From the NCBI GenBank assembly GCA_048595745.1, contig CP184361.1: a stretch of DNA of 64,000 nucleotides; one strand, 5' to 3'. The notes beneath the pieces are model-generated. The model made no database searches and was not told the origin of the DNA. It was given only the letters and a program-made list of their open reading frames with translations. Below are positions 1 to 8,024 of the stretch, piece by piece. Within the stretch, counting starts at the first letter, position 1; each line of letters starts with the position of its first letter. This stretch comes from Aquipseudomonas alcaligenes_A. Its GTDB lineage: Bacteria; Pseudomonadota; Gammaproteobacteria; Pseudomonadales; Pseudomonadaceae. Made by a program: the position numbers and the translations under genes.

Positions 1-2
1 AG

Positions 3-398
3 CAAGAGATCCAGCGGCGTATCGAGTTGTCGGAGACCCGCGTCGTCAAGGCGGTGTTCCCGCCCACCACCAATCACCACAACACCCTGTTCGGCGGCAC
101 TGCGCTGGCCTGGATGGACGAGGTGTCGTTCATCGCCGCCACGCGCTTCTGCCGCCTGCCGCTGGTGACGGTGTCCAGCGACCGTATCGACTTCAAACAC
201 GCGATTCCCGCCGGCTCGCTGGTCGAGCTGATCGGCCGGGTGATCAAGGTCGGCAACACCAGCCTCAAGGTCGAGGTGGAGGTGTATGTCGAGGGCATGT
301 ACTGCGGTGGTCGCGAGAAGGCCATCACCGGGGTGTTCAGCTTCGTCGCCATCGGCGAGGACCAGAAACCGGTGCCGGTGCTGCCGGATCTGACCTGA
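3..398 (+). CDS. Acyl-CoA thioesterase, hotdog fold (5' truncated)
   Basis: This is a hotdog-fold acyl-CoA thioesterase of the YciA/BACH type, which hydrolyses acyl-CoA to free acid and CoA in the cytoplasm. The motif NTLFGGTALAWMDE (the N-x-LFGG loop and helix with the acidic residue) and the later DFKHAIPAGSLVE are typical. The reading frame is open to the window edge and encodes QEIQRRIELSETR before the first possible internal start, a TTG at 27. That sequence fits the usual N-terminal region of the family, so the true start lies upstream and only the 3' part is seen. A GC-rich hairpin follows the stop codon. Confidence 0.85.
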   Translation, partial: QEIQRRIELSETRVVKAVFPPTTNHHNTLFGGTALAWMDEVSFIAATRFCRLPLVTVSSDRIDFKHAIPAGSLVELIGRVIKVGNTSLKVEVEVYVEGMYCGGREKAITGVFSFVAIGEDQKPVPVLPDLT

Positions 399-402
399 AT
401 TC

Positions 403-424
403 AAGGCGCCCGCGGGCGCCTTGT
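403..424 (+). terminator. Hairpin between thioesterase and antiporter genes
   Basis: AAGGCGCC and GGCGCCTT pair around a CGCG-type centre, followed by GTT. It sits between two convergent stop codons and probably ends the thioesterase transcript. The T-run is short. Confidence 0.6.
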
Positions 425-2215
425 TCATTGGGCTGCCGGTTCGATCAGGGCCAGCAGCGTCCAGCCGGCAGCCGGGCTGAACGACAGCGGTTCACTGGCC
501 ACGTGCACCCAGCCGCGTGGCTCGATTGCCAGCAGCAGCACCGCGCGCTCGCCGTGCAGGGCCTGGTAGTCCGCCCAGCCAAAGGCCTCCGTCAGGGTGG
601 TGCTGCGTACCTCGGCGCCACGGGCAAGCATCCCCGCCAGTTGCCCATAGCTCTGCGCCGGCAGGCCGAGGCTGCGGCCGCGGTGCTCTGCGCTGCCGCG
701 GTGCTTTTCGCTCAGGCGCAGCTCGCGGGCGTTGGCCAGGCTGTACAGGTTGGCCTTGCCGAAATCCGGTCGGAAGCGGGCGCAGGCCAGGCTGTTCTGC
801 TCGCCAGAGGGTGACAGGGCCAGCAACTGGCCGATGCCGGTCAGGTCCAGATGGGCATCGGCGTGCTGCGAGGCGGGATTGCCGAAGTAGGTGGGCAGGC
901 CGTCCATGCGTGCAGCGGCAATGTTGTCCCAGTGGGAGTCGGTCAGCAGCACGCGGCTGCCCTGGAGGTGCAGCGCCTTGCCGATAGCGCGGGCGACCGG
1001 GTTGGCACCGATGATCAGGAAACCGCGTGCGGCGGGCTCGGCGATACCGAGCAGGCGTGCCAGCGGCCTGGCGGTAGCGCTTTGCAGCACCACGGTGCCG
1101 ATAATTACCAGGAAGGTCAGTGGCACCAGGAGCTGGGCCTGGGCATAGCCCTGTTGCTGCAGGCGCTCCGCGAAGATCGCCGAGACGGCGGCAGCGACGA
1201 TGCCACGCGGGGCGATCCAGGCCAGCAGGCCGCGCTCGCGCCAGTTCAGGCTGGAGCCGAAGGTGCTGAGCGCGACGTTGAGCGGACGTGCCACCAACTG
1301 GATCACCGCCAGCAGCACCAGGGTGGCCGGTCCCAGGGCCAGCAGCGCCTGCAGATCCAGGCGCGCAGCGAGCAGGATGAACAGGCCTGAGATCAGCAAT
1401 ACGCTGAGGTTCTCCTTGAAGTGCAGGATGTGCTTCACCTCCACCCCGCGCATGTTTGCCAGCCACATGCCCATCACGGTGACCGCCAGCAGGCCGGATT
1501 CGTGTACCAGCTGGTTGCTGCCGATGAAGATCCCCAGCACGCAGGCCAGGGCGCCGAGGTTGTGCAGGTATTCCGGCAGCCAGTGGCGGCGCAGTGCCAG
1601 GCCGAAGAGGAAGCCGCCTGCGGCGCCGAACGAGGCGCCGCAAGCGATGACGGCGGCGAAGGTGCCCAGTGGCGCACTGCCGCTGCGGCTGACGATGAAG
1701 CTGAACACCACCACGGCGAGCAGGGCACCGATGGGGTCGATGACGATGCCCTCCCAGCGCAGGATGTTGCCTACCGAGGCGCGTGGCCGCATCACCCGCA
1801 GCATGGGCGCTATCACCGTGGGGCCGGTGACCAGGGTCAGGGTGCCGAAAAGCAGTGCCAGGTCCCAGGGGAAATCCAGCAGGTAGTGGGTGGCCACTGT
1901 GATCACCGCCCAGGTCGCCAGTGCGCCGATGGTCACCATGCGCCGCACCACCTGGCCGATCTCGCGCCATTCCGAGAGATGCAGGGTCAGGCTGCCCTCG
2001 AACAGGATCAGGGCGACGGCCAGTGACACCAGCGGGAACAGCAAGGGGCCGAACAGCGCGTCGGGGTGCAGCCAGCCGAGCAGGGGCCCGGCCAGAATGC
2101 CGCAGAGCAGCAGGAGGAGAATCGCCGGCAGGCGCAGGCGCCAGGCCAGCCATTGGCTGGCCAGTGCGGCGGCGCCGATGCCACCGAGGCTGAGCAGGAT
2201 ATGCGACTCGCTCAT
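425..2215 (-). CDS. CPA1-type sodium(potassium)/proton antiporter with C-terminal nucleotide-binding-like region
   Basis: A 596-residue inner-membrane cation/proton antiporter of the NhaP/CPA family. About a dozen hydrophobic segments fill residues 5-400. The segment IVIDPIGALLAV near residue 170 holds the acidic residue expected in the exchange site, and APRGIVAAAVSA near 350 is another family signature. After residue 410 the sequence turns soluble, with GFLIIGANPVARAIGKAL resembling a Rossmann/TrkA-N element, so activity may respond to a nucleotide. The start at MSESHILL is chosen because AAGGAG precedes it by a suitable distance; the frame is open 96 bases further. It is divergent from xerD. 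Confidence 0.85.
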   Translation of the reverse strand: MSESHILLSLGGIGAAALASQWLAWRLRLPAILLLLLCGILAGPLLGWLHPDALFGPLLFPLVSLAVALILFEGSLTLHLSEWREIGQVVRRMVTIGALATWAVITVATHYLLDFPWDLALLFGTLTLVTGPTVIAPMLRVMRPRASVGNILRWEGIVIDPIGALLAVVVFSFIVSRSGSAPLGTFAAVIACGASFGAAGGFLFGLALRRHWLPEYLHNLGALACVLGIFIGSNQLVHESGLLAVTVMGMWLANMRGVEVKHILHFKENLSVLLISGLFILLAARLDLQALLALGPATLVLLAVIQLVARPLNVALSTFGSSLNWRERGLLAWIAPRGIVAAAVSAIFAERLQQQGYAQAQLLVPLTFLVIIGTVVLQSATARPLARLLGIAEPAARGFLIIGANPVARAIGKALHLQGSRVLLTDSHWDNIAAARMDGLPTYFGNPASQHADAHLDLTGIGQLLALSPSGEQNSLACARFRPDFGKANLYSLANARELRLSEKHRGSAEHRGRSLGLPAQSYGQLAGMLARGAEVRSTTLTEAFGWADYQALHGERAVLLLAIEPRGWVHVASEPLSFSPAAGWTLLALIEPAAQ

Positions 2216-2293
2216 CAGGACTCCTTGTCGCTGGTGGGGCGGGAGGGGCTGTGGAAGACTAACGCGCCTGAGCCCAGGAAAAACAGCCGCACG

Positions 2294-3190
2294 ATGCCCG
2301 TTCTCGACCATCCCCTAATCGACCGCTTTCTCGATGCCCTGTGGCTGGAAAAAGGTCTCTCGCCGCACACGCGGGCGGCCTATCGCAGCGATCTCGGGCA
2401 TTTCCATGCCTGGTTGCAGGCGCGCGGCGTCGCCCTGGAGCAGGCTGGACGCGACAGCATTCTCGATCACCTCGGCTGGCGCCTGGAGCAGGGCTACAAG
2501 GCCCGCTCGACGGCGCGCCTGCTCTCCGGGTTGCGCGGCTTCTACCGCTACCTGCTGCGCGACGGCCTGATCAGTGAGGACCCGACCCTGCAGGTCGAGC
2601 TGCCGCAGCTTGGCCGGCCGCTGCCCAAGTCGCTGTCCGAGGCGGATGTCGAGGCACTGCTGGCGGCGCCGGAGCTGGACGATCCGATCGGCCTGCGCGA
2701 CCGTGCCATGCTCGAAGTGCTGTATGCCTGCGGCCTGCGCGTCACCGAACTGGTGTCGCTGACCCTGGAGCAGGTCAACCTGCGCCAGGGCGTGCTGCGG
2801 GTGTTCGGCAAGGGCAGCAAGGAGCGCCTGGTGCCGCTGGGTGAGGAGGCCATCGCCTGGGTCGAGCGCTATACCCGCGAGGCGCGGCCTTTTCTGCTCG
2901 ACGGCAAGCCCAGCGACGTGCTGTTTCCCAGCCTGCGCGGCGAGCAGATGACCCGGCAGACGTTCTGGCACCGGATCAAGCACCAGGCGAAGGTGGCGGG
3001 CATTCTCAAGCCGCTGTCGCCGCACACCCTGCGCCACGCCTTCGCCACCCACCTGCTCAATCATGGCGCCGACCTGCGCGTGGTGCAGATGCTGCTGGGC
3101 CACAGCGATCTGTCGACCACGCAGATCTATACCCATATCGCCCGCGCGCGGCTGCAGGAGCTGCACGCCCAGCACCATCCCCGGGGGTGA
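2294..3190 (+). CDS. xerD: Site-specific tyrosine recombinase XerD
   Basis: XerD acts with XerC at dif to resolve chromosome dimers, using the FtsK-controlled catalytic subunit. The protein has 298 residues, the normal length. An N-terminal SAM-like DNA-binding domain (LEKGLSPHTRAAY) is followed by the catalytic domain with Arg149 in CGLRVTEL, a lysine in GKGSKERL, HTLRHAFATHLL, GHSDLSTTQ and the nucleophile Tyr279 in QIYTH. The ATG at 2294 is chosen by length and homology; the open frame upstream overlaps the antiporter gene antisense. dsbC follows after 165 bases, an order shared with P. aeruginosa. Confidence 0.95.
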   Translation: MPVLDHPLIDRFLDALWLEKGLSPHTRAAYRSDLGHFHAWLQARGVALEQAGRDSILDHLGWRLEQGYKARSTARLLSGLRGFYRYLLRDGLISEDPTLQVELPQLGRPLPKSLSEADVEALLAAPELDDPIGLRDRAMLEVLYACGLRVTELVSLTLEQVNLRQGVLRVFGKGSKERLVPLGEEAIAWVERYTREARPFLLDGKPSDVLFPSLRGEQMTRQTFWHRIKHQAKVAGILKPLSPHTLRHAFATHLLNHGADLRVVQMLLGHSDLSTTQIYTHIARARLQELHAQHHPRG

Positions 3191-3355
3191 GCCCGCTGGC
3201 GACCCATTGCGTTGCAAAGGGCGAGCGACCGATCCATCTCATCACCCACGCCGCAGCACATCGCAATTCATCCGCCCGACGCGCCCGCCTGGCGTCTGCG
3301 GTCGGCGCTGCAGCCTGGCTGTGGTAGTCTGGCGCCACTGTCACAGGAGTCTTCC

Positions 3356-4084
3356 ATGCCCGTAATTCGCGTTCTCGGTGGCGTCGTTCTCGGCCTCGCC
3401 GCTTCCGTTGCCCTGGCCGCTGATCCCGACCAGGCCATTCGTGCCACGCTGACCAAGCTGCAACCCGACATGCCCATCGAGGCCATCGCCGAGAGCCCGA
3501 TGACCGGCCTGTACCAGGTGCACCTGAAGGGTGGTCGCCTGCTCTACGCCAGTGCCGACGGCCAGTTCCTGATGCAGGGCAACCTGTACCAGATGAAGGG
3601 CAATGACGCGGTCAATCTGACCCGCCAGGCCGAGAGCAAGGGCGTGGCCAAGGAAATCAACGCCATTCCGTTGAATGAGATGGTGGTGTTCTCGCCCAAG
3701 GAACCGGCCAAGGCGCATATCACCGTGTTCACCGATACCGACTGCGGCTACTGCCAGAAGCTGCACAGCGAGGTGCCGGAGCTCAACCGCCGTGGTATCG
3801 AGGTGCGCTATGTCGCCTTCCCGCGCCAGGGTGTCGGCAGCCACGGCTACAACACCCTGGTCAGCGTCTGGTGCGCCAAAGATCGTCAGGCCGCGATGAA
3901 CAAGGCCAAAGCCCGCGATGACGTGCCGGCAGCCACCTGCGACAACCCGGTGACCAAGCAGTACGAGCTGGGTCAGATGATCGGCGTCAATGGCACTCCG
4001 GCCATCGTGCTCGGCAACGGCGAGCTGATTCCGGGCTACCAGCCGGCGCCGCAGCTGGCCGAGATTGCCCTGCAGGCCAAGTGA
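3356..4084 (+). CDS. dsbC: Thiol:disulfide interchange protein DsbC
   Basis: Periplasmic disulfide isomerase, 242 residues. A signal peptide of about 20 residues (hydrophobic core VLGGVVLGLAASVALAA) precedes an N-terminal dimerisation domain and a thioredoxin fold with the CGYC active site in TDTDCGYCQKLH. A second Cys pair (WCAKD and ATCDNP) and the cis-proline loop GTPAIV are present. The start ATG has CAGGAG seven bases upstream. It lies between xerD and hom, and is separated from hom by a strong stem-loop, so it is probably expressed separately. Confidence 0.93.
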   Translation: MPVIRVLGGVVLGLAASVALAADPDQAIRATLTKLQPDMPIEAIAESPMTGLYQVHLKGGRLLYASADGQFLMQGNLYQMKGNDAVNLTRQAESKGVAKEINAIPLNEMVVFSPKEPAKAHITVFTDTDCGYCQKLHSEVPELNRRGIEVRYVAFPRQGVGSHGYNTLVSVWCAKDRQAAMNKAKARDDVPAATCDNPVTKQYELGQMIGVNGTPAIVLGNGELIPGYQPAPQLAEIALQAK

Positions 4085-4145
4085 TCCGGCCGTCGCGCCG
4101 ATTGACCTGGGGGGCTGGCGCTTCGTAAAGTGCGGCTCTTTTGTG

Positions 4146-4170
4146 CGGCCGGGGTTCGCCCCGGCCGTTT
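4146..4170 (+). terminator. Rho-independent terminator after dsbC
   Basis: A perfect 9-bp GC stem (CGGCCGGGG / CCCCGGCCG) closes on a TTCG tetraloop and is followed by TTT. It lies 25 bases before the hom start codon and separates dsbC from hom-thrC transcription. Confidence 0.75.
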
Positions 4171-4194
4171 CGTGTAGCAGATGGGGAAAACAAC

Positions 4195-5499
4195 GTGAAA
4201 CCGGTGAAAGTGGGCATCTGTGGGCTGGGCACCGTCGGTGGCGGTACCTTCAACGTACTCAAACGCAACGCCGAGGAGATTGCCCGCCGTGCCGGGCGTG
4301 GAATCGAAGTCGCGCAGATTGCCGCCCGTCGCCCCAACCCGAAGTGTGAAACCGGCGCTACCCCCATCACCGCCGATATCTTCGACGTGGCGAACAACCC
4401 GGAAATCGACGTGGTCATCGAGCTGATCGGCGGCTACACCCTGGCTCACGAGCTGGTGCTCAAGGCCATCGAGAACGGCAAGCATGTGGTCACCGCCAAC
4501 AAGGCGCTGATCGCCGTGCATGGCAACGAGATCTTCGCCAAGGCGCGCGAAAAGGGCGTCATCGTCGCCTTCGAAGCCGCCGTGGCCGGCGGCATCCCGG
4601 TGATCAAGGCGATCCGCGAGGGCCTGGCCGGTAACCGCATCAACTGGCTGGCCGGTATCATCAACGGCACCGGCAACTTCATCCTCACCGAGATGCGCGA
4701 GAAAGGCCGTGCCTTTGCCGACGTACTCAAGGAAGCCCAGGCCCTGGGCTATGCCGAGGCCGACCCGACCTTCGACGTCGAGGGCATCGACGCCGCGCAC
4801 AAGCTGACCATCCTCGCCTCCATCGCCTTCGGCATCCCGCTGCAGTTCGACAAGGCTTACACCGAGGGCATCAGCCAGCTGACCAGCGCCGACGTCAACT
4901 ACGCCGAGGCCCTGGGCTACCGCATCAAGCACCTCGGCGTGGCCCGCCGCACCGAGGCCGGCATCGAGCTGCGCGTGCACCCGACGCTGATCCCGGCCGA
5001 CCGCCTGATCGCCAACGTCAACGGCGTGATGAACGCGGTGATGGTCAATGGCGACGCTGCCGGCAGCACCCTGTTCTACGGCGCTGGCGCCGGCATGGAG
5101 CCGACCGCTTCCTCCGTGGTGGCCGACCTGGTCGACGTGGTCCGCGCCATGACTGCCGACCCGACCAACCGCGTACCGCACCTGGCCTTCCAGCCGGATT
5201 CGCTGTCCGACCACCCGATCCTGCCGATCGGCGAGTGCGAGAGCGCCTATTACCTGCGCATCCAGGCCAAGGATCACCCGGGCGTGCTGGCCCAGGTGGC
5301 GAGCATCCTGTCCGAGCGCGGCATCAACATCGAATCGATCATGCAGAAAGAGGCCGAAGAACACGACGGCCTGGTGCCGATGATCCTGGTCACCCACCGG
5401 GTCGTCGAAGCCCGCATCGACGACGCCATCGCTGCCCTCGAAGGGCTGGCCGATGTGGTCGGCAAAGTGGTGCGCATCCGCGTCGAGCAATTGGTCTGA
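4195..5499 (+). CDS. hom: Homoserine dehydrogenase
   Basis: Reduces aspartate semialdehyde to homoserine with NAD(P)H, the branch step for threonine and methionine. With the GTG start at 4195 the protein has 434 residues, the usual Pseudomonas length. The NAD-binding glycine motif GLGTVGGG is at the N-terminus, the catalytic region with NGTGNFIL lies mid-protein, and a C-terminal ACT domain (DHPGVLAQVASILSERGINIES) provides allosteric control. The frame continues 54 bases upstream, but that part lies in the terminator. thrC follows after 12 bases, so the two form an operon for threonine synthesis. Confidence 0.94.
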   Translation: MKPVKVGICGLGTVGGGTFNVLKRNAEEIARRAGRGIEVAQIAARRPNPKCETGATPITADIFDVANNPEIDVVIELIGGYTLAHELVLKAIENGKHVVTANKALIAVHGNEIFAKAREKGVIVAFEAAVAGGIPVIKAIREGLAGNRINWLAGIINGTGNFILTEMREKGRAFADVLKEAQALGYAEADPTFDVEGIDAAHKLTILASIAFGIPLQFDKAYTEGISQLTSADVNYAEALGYRIKHLGVARRTEAGIELRVHPTLIPADRLIANVNGVMNAVMVNGDAAGSTLFYGAGAGMEPTASSVVADLVDVVRAMTADPTNRVPHLAFQPDSLSDHPILPIGECESAYYLRIQAKDHPGVLAQVASILSERGINIESIMQKEAEEHDGLVPMILVTHRVVEARIDDAIAALEGLADVVGKVVRIRVEQLV

Positions 5500-5511
5500 G
5501 GTAGAAGAGTC

Positions 5512-6921
5512 ATGCGTTATATCAGTACCCGCGGCCAGGCCCCGGCCCTCAACTTCGAAGACGTCCTGCTCGCCGGCCTGGCCAGCGACGGCGGCCTCTA
5601 CGTGCCGGAAAACCTGCCGCGCTTCACCCAGGAGGAGATCGCCTCCTGGGCCGGCCTGCCTTACCACGAGCTGGCTTTCCGCGTGATGCGCCCATTCGTC
5701 GCCGGCAGCATCGCCGACGCCGACTTCAAGAAGATCCTTGAGGAAACCTACGGCGTGTTCGCCCACAACGCCGTGGCGCCGCTGCGCCAGCTGAACGGCA
5801 ACGAGTGGGTGCTGGAACTGTTCCACGGCCCGACCCTGGCTTTCAAGGACTTCGCCCTGCAGCTGCTCGGTCGCCTGCTCGACCACGTGCTGGCCAAGCG
5901 CAACGAGCGCGTGGTGATCATGGGCGCCACCAGTGGCGACACCGGCTCGGCCGCCATCGAAGGCTGCAAGGCCTGCGACAACGTCGACATCTTCATCATG
6001 CACCCGCACAACCGCGTGTCCGAGGTGCAGCGCCGGCAGATGACCACCATCCTCGGCGACAACATCCACAACATCGCCATCGAAGGCAACTTCGACGACT
6101 GCCAGGAGATGGTCAAGGCCAGCTTCGCCGACCAGGGCTTCCTCAAGGGCACCCGTCTGGTGGCGGTCAACTCGATCAACTGGGCGCGGATCATGGCCCA
6201 GATCGTCTACTACTTCCACGCGGCCCTGCAGCTCGGCGGCCCGGCGCGCTCGGTGGCGTTCTCGGTACCGACCGGCAACTTCGGCGACATCTTCGCCGGT
6301 TACCTGGCGCGCAACATGGGCCTGCCGATCAGTCAGCTGATCGTCGCCACCAACCGTAACGATATCCTGCACCGCTTCATGAGCGGCAATCAGTACGTCA
6401 AGGAAACCCTGCATCCCACCCTGTCGCCGTCCATGGACATCATGGTGTCCTCGAACTTCGAGCGTCTGCTGTTCGACCTGCACGGCCGCAATGGCGCTGC
6501 CATCGCCAGCCTGATGGATACCTTCAAGCAGGGCGGCGGCTTCAGCGTCGAGGAAGACCGCTGGACCGAGGCGCGCAAGCTGTTCGACTCGCTGGCCGTC
6601 AATGACGAGCAGACCTGCGAGACCATCGCCGAGGTGTATGCCGAGTGCGGCGAGCTGCTCGACCCGCACACCGCCATCGGCGTGCGCGCCGCGCGCGAAT
6701 GCCGCCGCAGCCTGGCCATCCCCATGGTCACCCTGGGCACGGCGCATCCGGTCAAGTTCCCGGAAGCGGTGGAGAAGGCCGGTATCGACGCGGTGCCGGC
6801 GCTGCCGCCACACCTGGCCGACCTGTTCCAGCGCGACGAGCGCTGCACCGTGCTGGCCAACGACCTGCAGACCGTGCAGCAGTTCGTCGCCGCCCACGGC
6901 AATCGCGGCAAGCCGCTGTAA
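5512..6921 (+). CDS. thrC: Threonine synthase
   Basis: PLP enzyme converting O-phosphohomoserine to threonine, 469 residues. The N-terminal MRYISTRGQAP and the PLP-lysine region LAFKDFALQ are typical of the long gamma-proteobacterial ThrC class, as are ATSGDTGSAA (phosphate/PLP binding) and PTGNFGDIFAGY. It is translated from the ATG 12 bases after the hom stop codon, so hom and thrC supply consecutive branch steps from one transcript, which ends at a strong terminator. Confidence 0.95.
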   Translation: MRYISTRGQAPALNFEDVLLAGLASDGGLYVPENLPRFTQEEIASWAGLPYHELAFRVMRPFVAGSIADADFKKILEETYGVFAHNAVAPLRQLNGNEWVLELFHGPTLAFKDFALQLLGRLLDHVLAKRNERVVIMGATSGDTGSAAIEGCKACDNVDIFIMHPHNRVSEVQRRQMTTILGDNIHNIAIEGNFDDCQEMVKASFADQGFLKGTRLVAVNSINWARIMAQIVYYFHAALQLGGPARSVAFSVPTGNFGDIFAGYLARNMGLPISQLIVATNRNDILHRFMSGNQYVKETLHPTLSPSMDIMVSSNFERLLFDLHGRNGAAIASLMDTFKQGGGFSVEEDRWTEARKLFDSLAVNDEQTCETIAEVYAECGELLDPHTAIGVRAARECRRSLAIPMVTLGTAHPVKFPEAVEKAGIDAVPALPPHLADLFQRDERCTVLANDLQTVQQFVAAHGNRGKPL

Positions 6922-6936
6922 AGCGGCCCTGCGACG

Positions 6937-6966
6937 AAAAGCCCCGCCCGCTGCGGGGCTTTTTTA
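6937..6966 (+). terminator. Rho-independent terminator after thrC
   Basis: AAAA is followed by the stem GCCCCGC / GCGGGGC and then six T residues. This is a textbook intrinsic terminator ending the hom-thrC operon. Confidence 0.9.
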
Positions 6967-7061
6967 TGGGCGGTGCCTGGCCCTGTAGTAGCCAGCTGTT
7001 ACCCTGAAGCAGGTGCAGTGGAGCAGACTGGTCCCACATTCACTCCGAGGAGGCCACCGCC

Positions 7062-7628
7062 ATGACGGCGAAGAAGATCCTGATGCTGGTCGGCGACTAC
7101 GCCGAAGACTACGAGACCATGGTGCCGTTCCAGGCCCTGCAGATGGTCGGCCACAGCGTGCATGCGGTGTGCCCCGGCAAGAGCGCCGGGCAGACCGTGC
7201 GCACCGCGATCCACGATTTCGAGGGTGACCAGACCTACAGCGAGAAGCCGGGGCACAACTTCGCGCTGAACTTCGACTTCGCCAAGGTACGCGCCGAGGC
7301 CTACGATGGCCTGCTGATCCCCGGCGGCCGCGCGCCCGAGTACCTGCGTCTGAACGCCGAGGTGATTGCCCTGGTGCAAGCCTTCGCCAAGGCCGCCAAG
7401 CCGATCGCTGCGGTGTGCCACGGTGCCCAGCTGCTGGCTGCCGCCGACGTGCTCAAGGGCCGTGGCTGCAGCGCCTACCCGGCCTGCGCGCCGGAAGTGC
7501 GCCTGGCCGGTGGCGAGTACGTGGAAGTACCGATGGATGGCGTGCATGTCGACGGCAACCTGGTCACTGCCCCGGCCTGGCCGGCGCATCCGGCCTGGCT
7601 GGCGGCGTTCCTGAAAGTGCTGGGCTGA
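7062..7628 (+). CDS. DJ-1/PfpI superfamily protein
   Basis: A 188-residue class-I glutamine-amidotransferase-like protein of the DJ-1/PfpI superfamily. The nucleophile-elbow cysteine lies in AAVCHGAQLL near residue 121, and an upstream acidic residue in DYETMVPFQAL fits the DJ-1 glutamate that modulates it. GGRAPEYLR is also typical. Members act as proteases, glyoxalases/deglycases or stress chaperones, and the sequence does not decide which. It ends 17 bases before the small ribbon-helix-helix gene, so both are probably cotranscribed. Confidence 0.8.
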   Translation: MTAKKILMLVGDYAEDYETMVPFQALQMVGHSVHAVCPGKSAGQTVRTAIHDFEGDQTYSEKPGHNFALNFDFAKVRAEAYDGLLIPGGRAPEYLRLNAEVIALVQAFAKAAKPIAAVCHGAQLLAAADVLKGRGCSAYPACAPEVRLAGGEYVEVPMDGVHVDGNLVTAPAWPAHPAWLAAFLKVLG

Positions 7629-7645
7629 GAGAGGAGAGCAGGGAC

Positions 7646-7954
7646 ATGTGCGAGCTGTATGTAAAGGCTGATCCAATCCTCTACGAGTCACGCTCGCGCT
7701 CCCTGCGCATCCGCGGGGTGGTTACCACCCTGCGCCTGGAGAACCAGTTCTGGGACATCCTGCGCGAGATCGCCGAGGTCGACGGCATGACCACCAATCA
7801 GCTGATCACCAAGCTGTATGAGGAAGTCATGGATTACCGTGGCGAAGTGGTCAATTTCGCCTCCTTCCTGCGTGTCAGCTGTACCCGTTATCTCAGTCAG
7901 CGAGCGACCAGGCCCGCCAGCCTGAGCCTGATGCGTGGCGCGCGCGGAGGCTGA
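7646..7954 (+). CDS. Ribbon-helix-helix domain protein
   Basis: A small 102-residue protein beginning MCELYVKADPILY and continuing with RSLRIRGVVTTLRLE, a beta-strand followed by two helices (FWDILREIAEVDGMTTNQLITKLYEE). This is the ribbon-helix-helix pattern of the RHH_4 family. It is probably a DNA-binding regulator, but its target is not visible. The ATG at 7646 is preceded by GAGGAG. It follows the DJ-1-like gene closely and precedes the response regulator by 70 bases. Confidence 0.75.
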   Translation: MCELYVKADPILYESRSRSLRIRGVVTTLRLENQFWDILREIAEVDGMTTNQLITKLYEEVMDYRGEVVNFASFLRVSCTRYLSQRATRPASLSLMRGARGG

Positions 7955-7970
7955 CGATTCAAGGCGTCGG

Positions 7971-7996
7971 TTGACTACTCGGAGCCTGTCTATACT
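7971..7996 (+). promoter_or_regulatory. Possible sigma-70 promoter of the two-component pair
   Basis: TTGACT and TATACT lie 29 bases before the response-regulator start codon. The hexamers are good but the spacer is only 14 bases, so this is a weak candidate. Confidence 0.3.
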
Positions 7997-8024
7997 CCTC
8001 TTATCCAGAGGGGCCAGAGCAACC

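Noticed and set aside
4036..6897. A 953-residue open frame antisense to hom and thrC
   Set aside because: It mirrors two well-recognised genes and has low-complexity composition typical of reverse frames in high-GC DNA; no ribosome site or known domain.
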